This document shows positions 27,024 to 35,049 of a DNA stretch of 64,000 bases, in pieces. The stretch comes from UBA1081 sp045636025 (lineage in GTDB: Bacteria; Bacillota; Clostridia; Oscillospirales; Acutalibacteraceae). Position 1 is the first letter of the stretch; each line of letters starts with the position of its first letter. A program made the translations under genes and the position numbers. The notes below the pieces were generated by a model. That model saw only the letters and a program-made list of their open reading frames with translations, had not been told where the DNA came from and did no database searches. Location: contig JAZTWP010000033.1 in the NCBI GenBank assembly GCA_045636025.1, positions 62,001 to 126,000 on the forward strand, read 5' to 3'.

Positions 27024-27265
27024 TCAATAAAAAAAGTCCTTGTCCCGTAATACAGGACAAAGACTGTAACTTTGCTTAAAACCACCTGATTACAACATAC
27101 TGTCATATGCGTCCGTTTTAACGGTCGGCAACCGGAGAAGCTTACTCTAAAAAAATTTCAGCCCTCTGCTCCGGAGTGATTTTCGTTTCTTTCCGTGATA
27201 CTGACCTTTCACCGTCGTCAGCTCGCTATGACCCGTAAAAGAAATTACTCTCTCCATCATTGCTT
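27024..27265 (-). ncRNA. T-box leader, isoleucine-specific
   Basis: On the minus strand the leader shows the T-box parts in order: the stem I AG-rich region (GAGCTGACGACGGTGAAAGG), a specifier GTATCACGGA with ATC (27199-27197), an isoleucine codon, the linker AGAGTAAGCTTCTCCGGTTG, and the antiterminator T-box text CAGGTGGTTTT with GGTGG at 27086-27082 to pair with the tRNA acceptor end. The terminator is the strong stem AGTCTTTGTCC/GGACAAGGACT at 27036-27065 followed by seven T. Uncharged tRNA-Ile should switch ileS on. This leader explains most of the 350-base gap up to 27359. Confidence 0.9.
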
Positions 27266-27282
27266 TTTTATATATCGTGACT

Positions 27283-27311
27283 ATAATAACACAAGTAAAA
27301 AGGAAAATCAA
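27283..27311 (-). promoter_or_regulatory. Promoter of the ileS T-box transcript
   Basis: TTGATT (27311-27306), 17 bases, TATTAT (27288-27283). Confidence 0.75.
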
Positions 27312-27359
27312 GGGGTTAATATAATTTTATATTTGCCCGAAAACTGAGCAATACAGATA

Positions 27360-27827
27360 TTATTTATTCCAGAAATCAAGTATCGTTCTGATAAAATCAG
27401 TGATAAAACAAATAATTTTTTCAAAAATATTTGTGTGTTCTCCACCACAGATTTTACAAAGATTTTCTGTATTCTTATCCGGCTCAGTCACAATTTCAAC
27501 AGTTGTTTCTTCTTGAGTTGTTGTTTCGGGTTCACGGAGAGCAAGGTGAATAGTTGACTCCTTCTGAATATTGTAATCAGAAAGTGTTTTTCCGTCTTCA
27601 AGGATTTTACCTGCAAAAATCAGCTTCTGATTCTCAGGAGCAATACCCTCTTTTTCCTGAATCTTTACCCTGATTGCATCTATGGAATCATTGGGTTCGA
27701 CCTCAAGAGTGATTGTTTTGTTTGTCAAAGTCTTAACAAAAATTTGCATTGCTGATGCGGAAACAGTCATTGAAAATAATGAAACAACCACAAGCAGAAC
27801 GGCAATGATTTTGTTTAAATTTTTCAT
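27360..27827 (-). CDS. Secreted ubiquitin-domain protein without the Gly-Gly tail
   Basis: 155 residues. A signal peptide (residues 1-26) ends in SASA, so cleavage would expose MQIFVKTLT, the exact N-terminus of ubiquitin. Residues 27-98 align without gaps to ubiquitin 1-72; by my count 55 of 72 are identical to the human protein. Lysines 6, 11, 29, 33, 48 and 63 are kept (27 is Arg), as are Leu8, Ile44 and His68 of the binding patch; Val70 is Ala. The LRLRGG end is replaced by LREPETTTQEE, so normal conjugation is impossible. A Thr/Glu linker leads to a CKICGGEH motif (124-131) and an amphipathic helix (FEKIICFITDFIRTILDFW). AGGAGG precedes the ATG. There is a near-consensus promoter and no operon partner. 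The 3' side to ileS shows no clear terminator. Confidence 0.95.
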   Translation of the reverse strand: MKNLNKIIAVLLVVVSLFSMTVSASAMQIFVKTLTNKTITLEVEPNDSIDAIRVKIQEKEGIAPENQKLIFAGKILEDGKTLSDYNIQKESTIHLALREPETTTQEETTVEIVTEPDKNTENLCKICGGEHTNIFEKIICFITDFIRTILDFWNK

Positions 27828-27858
27828 TTGTCAAACCTCCTTTTTTATTTACAGAGTT

Positions 27859-27887
27859 ATAATATCAAAAAGATTTTTAATTGTCAA
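27859..27887 (-). promoter_or_regulatory. Sigma-A promoter of the ubiquitin gene
   Basis: TTGACA (27887-27882), 17 bases, TATTAT (27864-27859). Five of six -10 bases and all -35 bases match consensus; the leader would be about 25 bases with AAAGGAGGT. Confidence 0.85.
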
Positions 27888-27950
27888 TTAATAATTCTTG
27901 ATAAAGTTTCAATAAACTTTTATACAACATATATATCTATAAATTCAGAA

Positions 27951-27977
27951 CAGGACAAGTCTTTACGACTTGTCCTG
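27951..27977 (-). terminator. Probable terminator of the GH125 operon
   Basis: CAGGACAAGTC and GACTTGTCCTG pair perfectly around TTTAC, just after the GH125 stop. The T-run on the minus strand is weak (TTCTGAATTT). Confidence 0.6.
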
Positions 27978-27983
27978 ATTTTC

Positions 27984-29234
27984 TTAAAGTATTTTATCCA
28001 TTATAAATATTGCAAAAAGCGTATTTGCCCAGGCAAACCAGCTTCTTGTGAATTCATAATGATTATCGCAGTTGAAACCTTCGTGCATAAAGCCTGTACC
28101 TGCATCAGTCCCAAGAAGAGTGTTATAAATTCTTTCAATCTCTCCCCTGTCATCTGTCGTGAGACCTTCAATGAGAAGACCTATATGCCAGATGTAATTT
28201 TCGGGAGTGTGAGGACTGCCGATACCCTTTGCCGCAGAGCCTTCGAAATAATAGGGATTATTTTTGCTGAGAACAAAATCTCTTGTACGCAGATACATTT
28301 CATCATTCTTATCGCAGTAACCCATATAAGGCATTGCAAGAAGACTGGGGACATTTGCGTCATCCATCATCAGGTTATTTCCGAGACCGTCAACCTCATA
28401 AGCATAAACTTTTCCTTTTTCTGTTTCAACAACAGCGAAATCATTAATGCCTTTTTCAACCTCTGCACAGAGATTCTCTGCGGTTGCTCTGTAAAGGTCA
28501 GGCACACCTGCATCGCTGAGGTTTTTGTGAAGATTCCTGAGAGTTGCCACAATGAACATATTTGAAGGCACAAGGAAAGGATAAACACACTTGTCATCGC
28601 TGGGTCTGAATGCACTTCTGACCATTCCTGTGTAACCGTAATCGGCACCGTAGCCGTTATTATCGAGCGTATCCTTACCGTTTTCCCATGTTCTGCGGAA
28701 ATAATACTCTGAATTCTTCGGATTCTGCTCTGTTATGAGGGTATCAAGGATGACCTTATATGCATTATTGAACTTTTCACCGAAGATTTCCTTATCACCT
28801 GTATTTTCATAGTATCTGTTGAGAAGCCACAGAGGGTAAATAAGTGAATCAATCTCATATTTACGCTCCCATACGATGTCAAGCTTCATTGTGTCATCGT
28901 TATGACCTCTTCCGTTTGCAGATTCATTGAAAGCATTTGCGTAAGGGTCAAGACAGATAAGACCGAACTGTCTTTCAAGAAGACTCTTAACAAGAACCTT
29001 GGAATCTTCATCTTCTTTTGCGGCTCTTACATAATGACTTACCTGAACACTGCTGTCGCGAAGCCACATTGCTTCAATATCACCGGTGATGATGAAGACG
29101 TTGCCTTCATCATCATATTTTACGGTGGTTTCAAGTGTATTCAGATAACATTTACGGAACATTTCACGGACTCTTTCGTCTGCGATTTTCTCCGCCATAT
29201 TATTTAAGTTTTCATAAAGCTTTTCGTATGCCAT
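27984..29234 (-). CDS. GH125 exo-alpha-1,6-mannosidase
   Basis: 416 residues without a signal peptide, an (alpha/alpha)6-type chain with the GH125 signatures TGDIEAMWLRDSSVQ, GMVRSAFRPSDD, LMMDDANVPSLLAMPYMGY and HEGFNCDN...FTRSWFAWANTLF. Characterised members remove alpha-1,6-linked mannose from N-glycan cores. It follows a transporter gene by 15 bases, which suggests imported mannosides are trimmed in the cytoplasm. AAGGTCC precedes the ATG. Confidence 0.92.
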   Translation of the reverse strand: MAYEKLYENLNNMAEKIADERVREMFRKCYLNTLETTVKYDDEGNVFIITGDIEAMWLRDSSVQVSHYVRAAKEDEDSKVLVKSLLERQFGLICLDPYANAFNESANGRGHNDDTMKLDIVWERKYEIDSLIYPLWLLNRYYENTGDKEIFGEKFNNAYKVILDTLITEQNPKNSEYYFRRTWENGKDTLDNNGYGADYGYTGMVRSAFRPSDDKCVYPFLVPSNMFIVATLRNLHKNLSDAGVPDLYRATAENLCAEVEKGINDFAVVETEKGKVYAYEVDGLGNNLMMDDANVPSLLAMPYMGYCDKNDEMYLRTRDFVLSKNNPYYFEGSAAKGIGSPHTPENYIWHIGLLIEGLTTDDRGEIERIYNTLLGTDAGTGFMHEGFNCDNHYEFTRSWFAWANTLFAIFIMDKIL

Positions 29235-29249
29235 AATACCGGACCTTAA

Positions 29250-31766
29250 TTATTTCTTTGATTTTTTCTGTGCTTTGAGCTGTGCTCTGTAAGCCTTTTC
29301 TTCAGCTTCCTTTGCAAGACGTTCTGCTTCTTCAGCAGCACGCTTTTCGTCAACTCTCTGTTTTGCAGCATCGTATTCTACTACGATTTCATCAAAATGC
29401 TGATAGTTTTCGTACTGACGAACCATCTTTTCAGCATCAAGATAGGGCTTTGCGGCACGGTTGAACTTTGCATGCTTATCCATTTCTTTCTTGCCGTTTT
29501 CACGTGCAAGCTTACGCTTTGTTTCAACAGCTTTGATTTCGTCTTTAAGCTCACCGAGTCTTACATTATCTTTAGACTTCTTTGCCTGAGCCTTTTCCTG
29601 ATAAAGCTTCTTGAGAATTTCATCACATTCGTCTTCTTCATTGAAGTAGCCTTCAAGAACTGCAAAATCAGGCTGAACAAGATCCTCTGCATTTTTGAAA
29701 TTCTTTTGGATTTCTTTGAAAGCGACTTTCTTGTTCTTTGCAATTTCAATAGACTTTGAACGAGCTTCCTTTGCGGCATCGTCAGTCTTGGGCATTGCTT
29801 TTGCTTCAGAAATTTCAGCATTGATTTCGTTGATATTCATATCGAGAAGACCTGCAAGTCCTGCAGCATAAACACGTCTGCTCTGTTCAAGCTGAGCATA
29901 GTAAACGGGGTTTGAGAACTTATCAAGTTCATCACATACAAACTTGGCAATTTCAATTTCGTCATTGAATTTCTTGTCTGCAAAATATGCTTTCTTTGCT
30001 GCTTTCTTCTGTTCTTTATCAGAGATTGACTTGTAAGAATTCTTATCAAGAACCTTAGCTTCGGCAAAAGCCATTTCTCTGGAATTTCTGATAATGTCAA
30101 CACCTTCAACAAGGTCTTCATCCTTGAGTGCACCGTTACCGTAGTCTTCATACATCGCACGGACTCTTAAAACACGGACAACAGACTGCTGTTTTCTTTC
30201 ATTGAAGTCATACCAGAAATAAGGAATAACATTCATAAGAGCACCGACAGCGGCAACAATGATAAGAACAGTCAGAAGATCACCGAGAATACCCAGATCA
30301 TAAAGGGCAGAGTTGGGATTTATGTAGTTATTCTGACCTTCAGAAAACTGTTTTGCAAGAATTTCACCGACAGTAGTTTTTCCGTCACCAAGAACTCTGT
30401 TGAGAACATCAGGATTCTTTGTAACTTTTTTCGCCATTTCTTCGGTAATTCCGTTTTTCTCATAGATAAAGGGAAGAACAGATGATGTTGCAAGTGCAAG
30501 TACGGTACCGATAGTATTGACAGCTGAAAACATACCGTCAATTCTTTCGCCTGTTTTATACTGCTGATAATCACGGATATCAGCCTGAATTGAGGGGTTG
30601 AGAATATGTGCAAATGAGCCCATAAGAGCATTGAACCACAGACATACAAGAATAAGCCAGATTGTTGCACTGCTGTCAAGATCTTTTATAAACAGAAGCA
30701 TTGAAAGAATAAAGACAATATTAAAGAAGTTTGTGACAATAAGGACTGCCTTTTTACCCCATTTACGGATACAGAAAGGTGCGGCTATCATTCCCCACAA
30801 GGAAGCGTTACCGTAAAGCAGTGTGATGATTCCGTATGCACCGCCGTCACACGCACCGCCGTAGTTATAAAGCCAGTAAAGAATATTTGAATATGCAGAT
30901 TCAAGGAAGCCTATCCAGGAAGCGAGTGAAATTATCCAGAAATACTTATTTTTTGCAACTGCACGCAGAGCATCCGTAAACTTAATCTGAACGACGTGAG
31001 TTCTTGCCTGAACAATCTTTTCTTCTGTGTATTTATAAACAATAATACAAAGCAGAATACCCAAAACAGCAAGAATCGGATAAAGAAGACGATATACACG
31101 GATATCGGTTGTATTGGATTTAAATACATGTTCAGCAATAATAGGTGTGAAAAGATTTACAACTGTGGGAGCGAATGAATAAACAACGCTTTTGATTGAT
31201 GCAACGTCTGCTCTTTCCTGAGTATTGGGTGACAAAACATGAATAAGGTTTTCATATCCGTCATAGAAGAAATAATAAATAAACTGCAACAGGAAGTTCA
31301 GAATCATTACAACAGCACATTTTGAAATATATGCAAATGATTTTCCGAAAAGCTCACCGGAACCGAAAAGTGCGCCGAATGCTTCATACGGGAACCAGAC
31401 CATCGAAATACATATAATTGCCGATGGAATTGCCATTGTAACGATATATGGACGGTATTTACCCGCCTTGTTTCTTGTATTGTCGATGATGTTTGCACGC
31501 ACTGCAGTAAGAGGAATGTTTGTAAGAACTGCAATAACATACATTATGTACATATCAATAGGTGAAATACCGAGAACACCGCTGAGAAGTGTGTTGTTTG
31601 TTGAAAGCAAACAAGCATTACCCAGAGTAATAATCATATAAGCACCGATACCGCCGCCTGAATAAGCAGCAATTTCCCTGAAGTTCATATAACGACCCTT
31701 GGGTGGTGTTTTCCAATAAGTTTTTACCTTGCCGACGGTATCGACAACTTTTTCTTTTACGTCCAT
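29250..31766 (-). CDS. GPH-like sugar transporter with long cytosolic coiled-coil tail
   Basis: 838 residues. The first 540 or so form an MFS-type transporter of the glycoside-pentoside-hexuronide:cation group (about 12 helices; NIIDNTRNKAGKYRPYIVT in the first conserved loop, ADIRDYQQYKTGERIDGMF in the second half). The last 280 residues are soluble and highly charged with heptad-like stretches (YDAAKQRVDEKRAAEEAERL) and a Lys-rich end. Typical GPH transporters end near 460 residues. Adjacent GH125 suggests a mannose-containing substrate. AAGGAGGTCTTCTG precedes the ATG. Confidence 0.85.
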   Translation of the reverse strand: MDVKEKVVDTVGKVKTYWKTPPKGRYMNFREIAAYSGGGIGAYMIITLGNACLLSTNNTLLSGVLGISPIDMYIMYVIAVLTNIPLTAVRANIIDNTRNKAGKYRPYIVTMAIPSAIICISMVWFPYEAFGALFGSGELFGKSFAYISKCAVVMILNFLLQFIYYFFYDGYENLIHVLSPNTQERADVASIKSVVYSFAPTVVNLFTPIIAEHVFKSNTTDIRVYRLLYPILAVLGILLCIIVYKYTEEKIVQARTHVVQIKFTDALRAVAKNKYFWIISLASWIGFLESAYSNILYWLYNYGGACDGGAYGIITLLYGNASLWGMIAAPFCIRKWGKKAVLIVTNFFNIVFILSMLLFIKDLDSSATIWLILVCLWFNALMGSFAHILNPSIQADIRDYQQYKTGERIDGMFSAVNTIGTVLALATSSVLPFIYEKNGITEEMAKKVTKNPDVLNRVLGDGKTTVGEILAKQFSEGQNNYINPNSALYDLGILGDLLTVLIIVAAVGALMNVIPYFWYDFNERKQQSVVRVLRVRAMYEDYGNGALKDEDLVEGVDIIRNSREMAFAEAKVLDKNSYKSISDKEQKKAAKKAYFADKKFNDEIEIAKFVCDELDKFSNPVYYAQLEQSRRVYAAGLAGLLDMNINEINAEISEAKAMPKTDDAAKEARSKSIEIAKNKKVAFKEIQKNFKNAEDLVQPDFAVLEGYFNEEDECDEILKKLYQEKAQAKKSKDNVRLGELKDEIKAVETKRKLARENGKKEMDKHAKFNRAAKPYLDAEKMVRQYENYQHFDEIVVEYDAAKQRVDEKRAAEEAERLAKEAEEKAYRAQLKAQKKSKK

Positions 31767-31884
31767 CAGAAGACCTCCTTATAATTCATTTTATTATATC
31801 ATATTTTATTTCTCTTTTCACCACTTTTTTTTATTTTGAATATACATTTTTAAGACAAATAATTGTACATTTGTTACAAAAAAA

Positions 31885-31909
31885 CAGTCTGCAAAAAAAT
31901 TGCAGACTG
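31885..31909 (-). terminator. Terminator of the GPH-HExxH unit
   Basis: CAGTCTGCAA and TTGCAGACTG pair, with a TTTTTTTG run following on the minus strand, 9 bases after the stop at 31918. Confidence 0.9.
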
Positions 31910-31917
31910 CTGATATC

Positions 31918-32406
31918 TTATTCCAGATCCATTTTCATATTTGTGGCTTTCTGCCCCCAGGCATTTGCCCAGCTTTCACAATACACCTTGTAATATGAAA
32001 GATTCTTCTTTTTTCTGTAAGATGCAAACACATTGCACCATATTGCAGAGGGAATTGCAATAACAAGATAATATAGAGGACCGAGAAGAAGACACTGCCA
32101 TGTGTGACCGTATTCATGGATTCTTGTATTGTATGTCCAGGTTGCATTCTCGTGATTATCTTTCATAAAAATGAAGAGTCCCAGAGACAGACCGCCCTGA
32201 TTCCAGGGAAGATAAACAATGTAAGAATAGCCGAATTTCTGCCAGCGGCGTTTTTTTATCTTTGTGCAGATAAGAAAAACAATTCCACCCACAATATTCA
32301 CGGGAAGCCCCCATGTCCACTGCACAATATAGAAAAGAATATCAAGAATCGTGTTTTTTACGCTCTTTTCTTTTTTATCGGGAGCTGTTTTTGTTATATC
32401 AATCAT
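31918..32406 (-). CDS. Small membrane protein with HExxH motif, function unknown
   Basis: 162 residues with two or three membrane segments (ILDILFYIVQWTWGLPVNIV, LLLGPLYYLVIAIPSAIWC). Between them TRIHEYGHTWQ gives an HExxH zinc-site motif, and a later YCESWAN offers a glutamate that could be the third ligand, as in gluzincins. I do not recognise a named family; a membrane-bound metallopeptidase remnant is possible. Its ATG overlaps the stop of the upstream GPH transporter (ATGA), so the two are translated together. Confidence 0.65.
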   Translation of the reverse strand: MIDITKTAPDKKEKSVKNTILDILFYIVQWTWGLPVNIVGGIVFLICTKIKKRRWQKFGYSYIVYLPWNQGGLSLGLFIFMKDNHENATWTYNTRIHEYGHTWQCLLLGPLYYLVIAIPSAIWCNVFASYRKKKNLSYYKVYCESWANAWGQKATNMKMDLE

Positions 32407-34055
32407 TTCTGTGCGCTCTCCTTCTCTTTCTTTTTCTCAAGCAGAATCAGATACTGCCCGTCATCATTCATTTCAAGATAATGAGGCTCATCATCGGTAT
32501 TTTCACTCTGACTGAGCCAGGTTTTTTCAAATTTCTGACCTGAGATAAGTTCACAGCGTTCTTTCTGCTCAGGTGTGAGAGTAACGCTGCCGTATTTGTG
32601 TTTTGTTGCAACTGCCGCACGAATCATTGTGTGATCATCTTTTGTCATTCTGAATTTCTTGAGAAGGAAAAGAGACACAAGTGCTGCAACAATAGGGATA
32701 ACCGCTACGCAGATTCTGACGCCGGTTATGGCAGTATCGGTCTGGGCAAACAACTGCCCCGTTGTGTTCTCAAAATCAGAAACCTTATCACCCGTAACAA
32801 GCCCAAAACCTTCAAGAGTAAAACCTACAAGAGCAGCCATAACACCGCTGATACTCTTTTTGATAAGGGTAGAGAAAGTTGCAATAACACCTTCTCTTCT
32901 TCTACCGGTGATAAGCTCATCAACGTCTGTAAGGTCAGGGAAAATATTTGTGGAGACAAATCCGAGTCCCGACATACCGAAAGGATAGAGAATCATACTT
33001 ATCATCATAAGGGCAACCCACAGAAAACTGCCGCCTGACTGCATAAAGAGACCTATACCGAGCCCTGCAACCATAAGAGGAGTTACAATATTGCCGCACT
33101 TTTTCTTGCCGTGTTTCATTGTGAGAGCATAATTGAGCGGAAACGCACCTGCCTCCGCAACACCTGCAACGGCATTGAAAAGAGGATATTTGCTGTACTG
33201 ATTAGCAAGGTATTTTATGTAATAAACCTTTGAGTTTGCATAGAAACCTGTTGAAAACTGATATGCAAGGCTCATAAAGAAATACTGACGGAATGATCTG
33301 TTTCTGAAAACAAGAATATATTCTCTGATAATGTATTTCACATCGAGTTTTTCTTTATGCATACCGAGTGAGCTGGGCTCTTTTGTTTTTGCATAAGTAA
33401 GAAAAATCGCAATGGCAAAGAAAACAGAAAGAACTATACCGATAACAAGAAACGGTGCTTTTGATTCAGATGTGAGATTGTCATCTGAACCGAAAATTCC
33501 GAGAATCAGCACAACAATACCGAATGCGGGAACCATACCTGCAGAATTGAACAGATAACCAACAGAGTTATACTGTGTACGAAGATTATATTCGGGGGCA
33601 AGTTCGGGAAGCATTGCTGTGTGAGGCACACCGATAACTGTGTATGCAGTTTTGTAAAGCATATAGACAAGCACAAAATATGTCATTGCCTTTGTGGGAT
33701 TTGCATTACCGTCAAGACCGAATGAATTCCACAGAAGAGTGTAAGAAACAGCCATCAACGGCAAGCCCCACAGAAGATAGCGTCTGTGTTTACCGGTTTT
33801 TGACCTTGTACGGTCTGTTATAATACCCATAACCGGATCTGTGACAGCATCCCATATAGTTGCAAGCATAACTACTATACCTGCCTGCTTAAGAGAAAGA
33901 TTTACAACGTCTGTCAGGAAAATTGTAAAATACATACCGATAATGTATCCTGCACCGCCCATATACATATTGGCATAGCTGTAATTTATCATAGGAAGAA
34001 TAGTTGTTCTGAAATCACCCTGAACACCTATCGCTTTTTTTATTCTTTCACCCAC
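32403..34055 (-). CDS. GPH-family glycoside/cation symporter
   Basis: 550 residues, about 12 membrane helices, with the signature loop DAVTDPVMGIITDRTRSKTG followed by KHRRYLLWGLP, and GFVSTNIFPDLTDVDELITG in the second half. It should import a glycoside with sodium or protons. A soluble tail of about 80 residues follows the last helix. The start is a GTG at 34055 with AAAGGACG upstream. It is divergent from the TIM-barrel gene at 34166. Confidence 0.9.
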   Translation of the reverse strand: MGERIKKAIGVQGDFRTTILPMINYSYANMYMGGAGYIIGMYFTIFLTDVVNLSLKQAGIVVMLATIWDAVTDPVMGIITDRTRSKTGKHRRYLLWGLPLMAVSYTLLWNSFGLDGNANPTKAMTYFVLVYMLYKTAYTVIGVPHTAMLPELAPEYNLRTQYNSVGYLFNSAGMVPAFGIVVLILGIFGSDDNLTSESKAPFLVIGIVLSVFFAIAIFLTYAKTKEPSSLGMHKEKLDVKYIIREYILVFRNRSFRQYFFMSLAYQFSTGFYANSKVYYIKYLANQYSKYPLFNAVAGVAEAGAFPLNYALTMKHGKKKCGNIVTPLMVAGLGIGLFMQSGGSFLWVALMMISMILYPFGMSGLGFVSTNIFPDLTDVDELITGRRREGVIATFSTLIKKSISGVMAALVGFTLEGFGLVTGDKVSDFENTTGQLFAQTDTAITGVRICVAVIPIVAALVSLFLLKKFRMTKDDHTMIRAAVATKHKYGSVTLTPEQKERCELISGQKFEKTWLSQSENTDDEPHYLEMNDDGQYLILLEKKKEKESAQK

Positions 34056-34111
34056 ATAATCACGTCCTTTCTTTAAGTTTATTATAAAACCGGAATTTTT
34101 TCAAGTTTTTA

Positions 34112-34140
34112 TTGAAGATTAAAGAAATTAAGTTTATAAT
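34112..34140 (+). promoter_or_regulatory. Promoter of the TIM-barrel isomerase gene
   Basis: TTGAAG (34112-34117), 17 bases, TATAAT (34135-34140), 26 bases before the ATG. Confidence 0.75.
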
Positions 34141-34165
34141 AGACAAAAAAAGACGGAGTGATATT

Positions 34166-35002
34166 ATGGATTGCAAATCAGTATGCACGGGAATTGACAA
34201 AGCTTTCGGCAGAAGTCTTACCGAGCAGATGGATATAATAAAAAATGCAGGTTTTGAAGGTGTTTTTGCTGACTGGATGAAAGATGAAGATATGAACGCT
34301 ATTTTGTCCTACGCAAAGAAAATCGGTCTGGAAGTTATTTATCTTCACGCTCCGTTTTACGGAATGGATGACCTCTGGCACGATGATGAAGGCACTCTTG
34401 CAGAAAAAATGATGAATGACCTTTACGGCTGTGCCGATTGCTGCGCAGAAAACGGAATTGAAGCAATGGTCTGCCACGCTGTTATCGGTATGGACAACCA
34501 CTCACCAAATGAGCTTGGCATTAAACGAATTGCTGATATTGTTGAATACACAAAAGAAAAAGGTGTAAAAATTGCCTTTGAAAACACAGAAGGCCCCGAA
34601 TATCTTCAGATGATTTTTGACAATTTCGGCCACTACGACCATATAGGTTTCTGCTTTGACTCAGGCCACGAAATGTGCTACAACAGAGGCATTGATATGC
34701 TTGACAGACACGGCAGAAAGCTTATTGTTACCCATCTTAACGATAATATGGGACAGACAGAGGAAGAAATAACTTTCCACGACGATAATCATATGCTCCC
34801 CTTTGACGGAATCGGAGATTGGGAAAACATTGCAGAAAGAATGCACAAGTGCGGATTCACAGGTCCTCTTTCTTTTGAGCTTGTAAAAGGCAACAGACCC
34901 GAAAGAAATACAAATGACAGATATATTCCTATGACATTTGAGGAATATATGGCAGAAGCTTTTGAAAGAGCAGACAGATTCAGAAAAATTTATAACAGAT
35001 AA
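34166..35002 (+). CDS. Sugar phosphate isomerase/epimerase, TIM barrel (AP endonuclease 2 fold)
   Basis: 278 residues. Xylose-isomerase-like barrel features are visible: VIYLHAPFYGMDD, GVKIAFENTEGPEYL with a metal-binding Glu, GFCFDSGHEMCYN with Asp and His ligands, IVTHLNDN, and a late PLSFELVKG Glu. Such enzymes interconvert keto- and aldo-sugars or related polyols. The ATG at 34166 is preceded by GGAGTGA. Its position divergent from a GPH transporter suggests a joint catabolic role. Confidence 0.85.
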   Translation: MDCKSVCTGIDKAFGRSLTEQMDIIKNAGFEGVFADWMKDEDMNAILSYAKKIGLEVIYLHAPFYGMDDLWHDDEGTLAEKMMNDLYGCADCCAENGIEAMVCHAVIGMDNHSPNELGIKRIADIVEYTKEKGVKIAFENTEGPEYLQMIFDNFGHYDHIGFCFDSGHEMCYNRGIDMLDRHGRKLIVTHLNDNMGQTEEEITFHDDNHMLPFDGIGDWENIAERMHKCGFTGPLSFELVKGNRPERNTNDRYIPMTFEEYMAEAFERADRFRKIYNR

Positions 35003-35006
35003 AAAA

Positions 35007-35037
35007 AAGGAGACACTTCAGCTTGAAGTGTCTCCTT
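35007..35037. terminator. Bidirectional terminator between the isomerase and PHP genes
   Basis: AAGGAGACACTTCA and TGAAGTGTCTCCTT pair around GCT; eight T follow on the minus strand. Confidence 0.9.
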
Positions 35038-35049
35038 CTGTATTAAAAA

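Noticed and set aside
27360..27827. Possibility that the ubiquitin gene is eukaryotic contamination
   Set aside because: It has a bacterial signal peptide, AGGAGG site, near-consensus promoter and no introns, and continuous clostridial genes lie on both sides.
27828..28565. Plus-strand open frame of 245 codons opposite GH125
   Set aside because: It has no ribosome site and poor composition, and it overlaps a well-supported enzyme gene.
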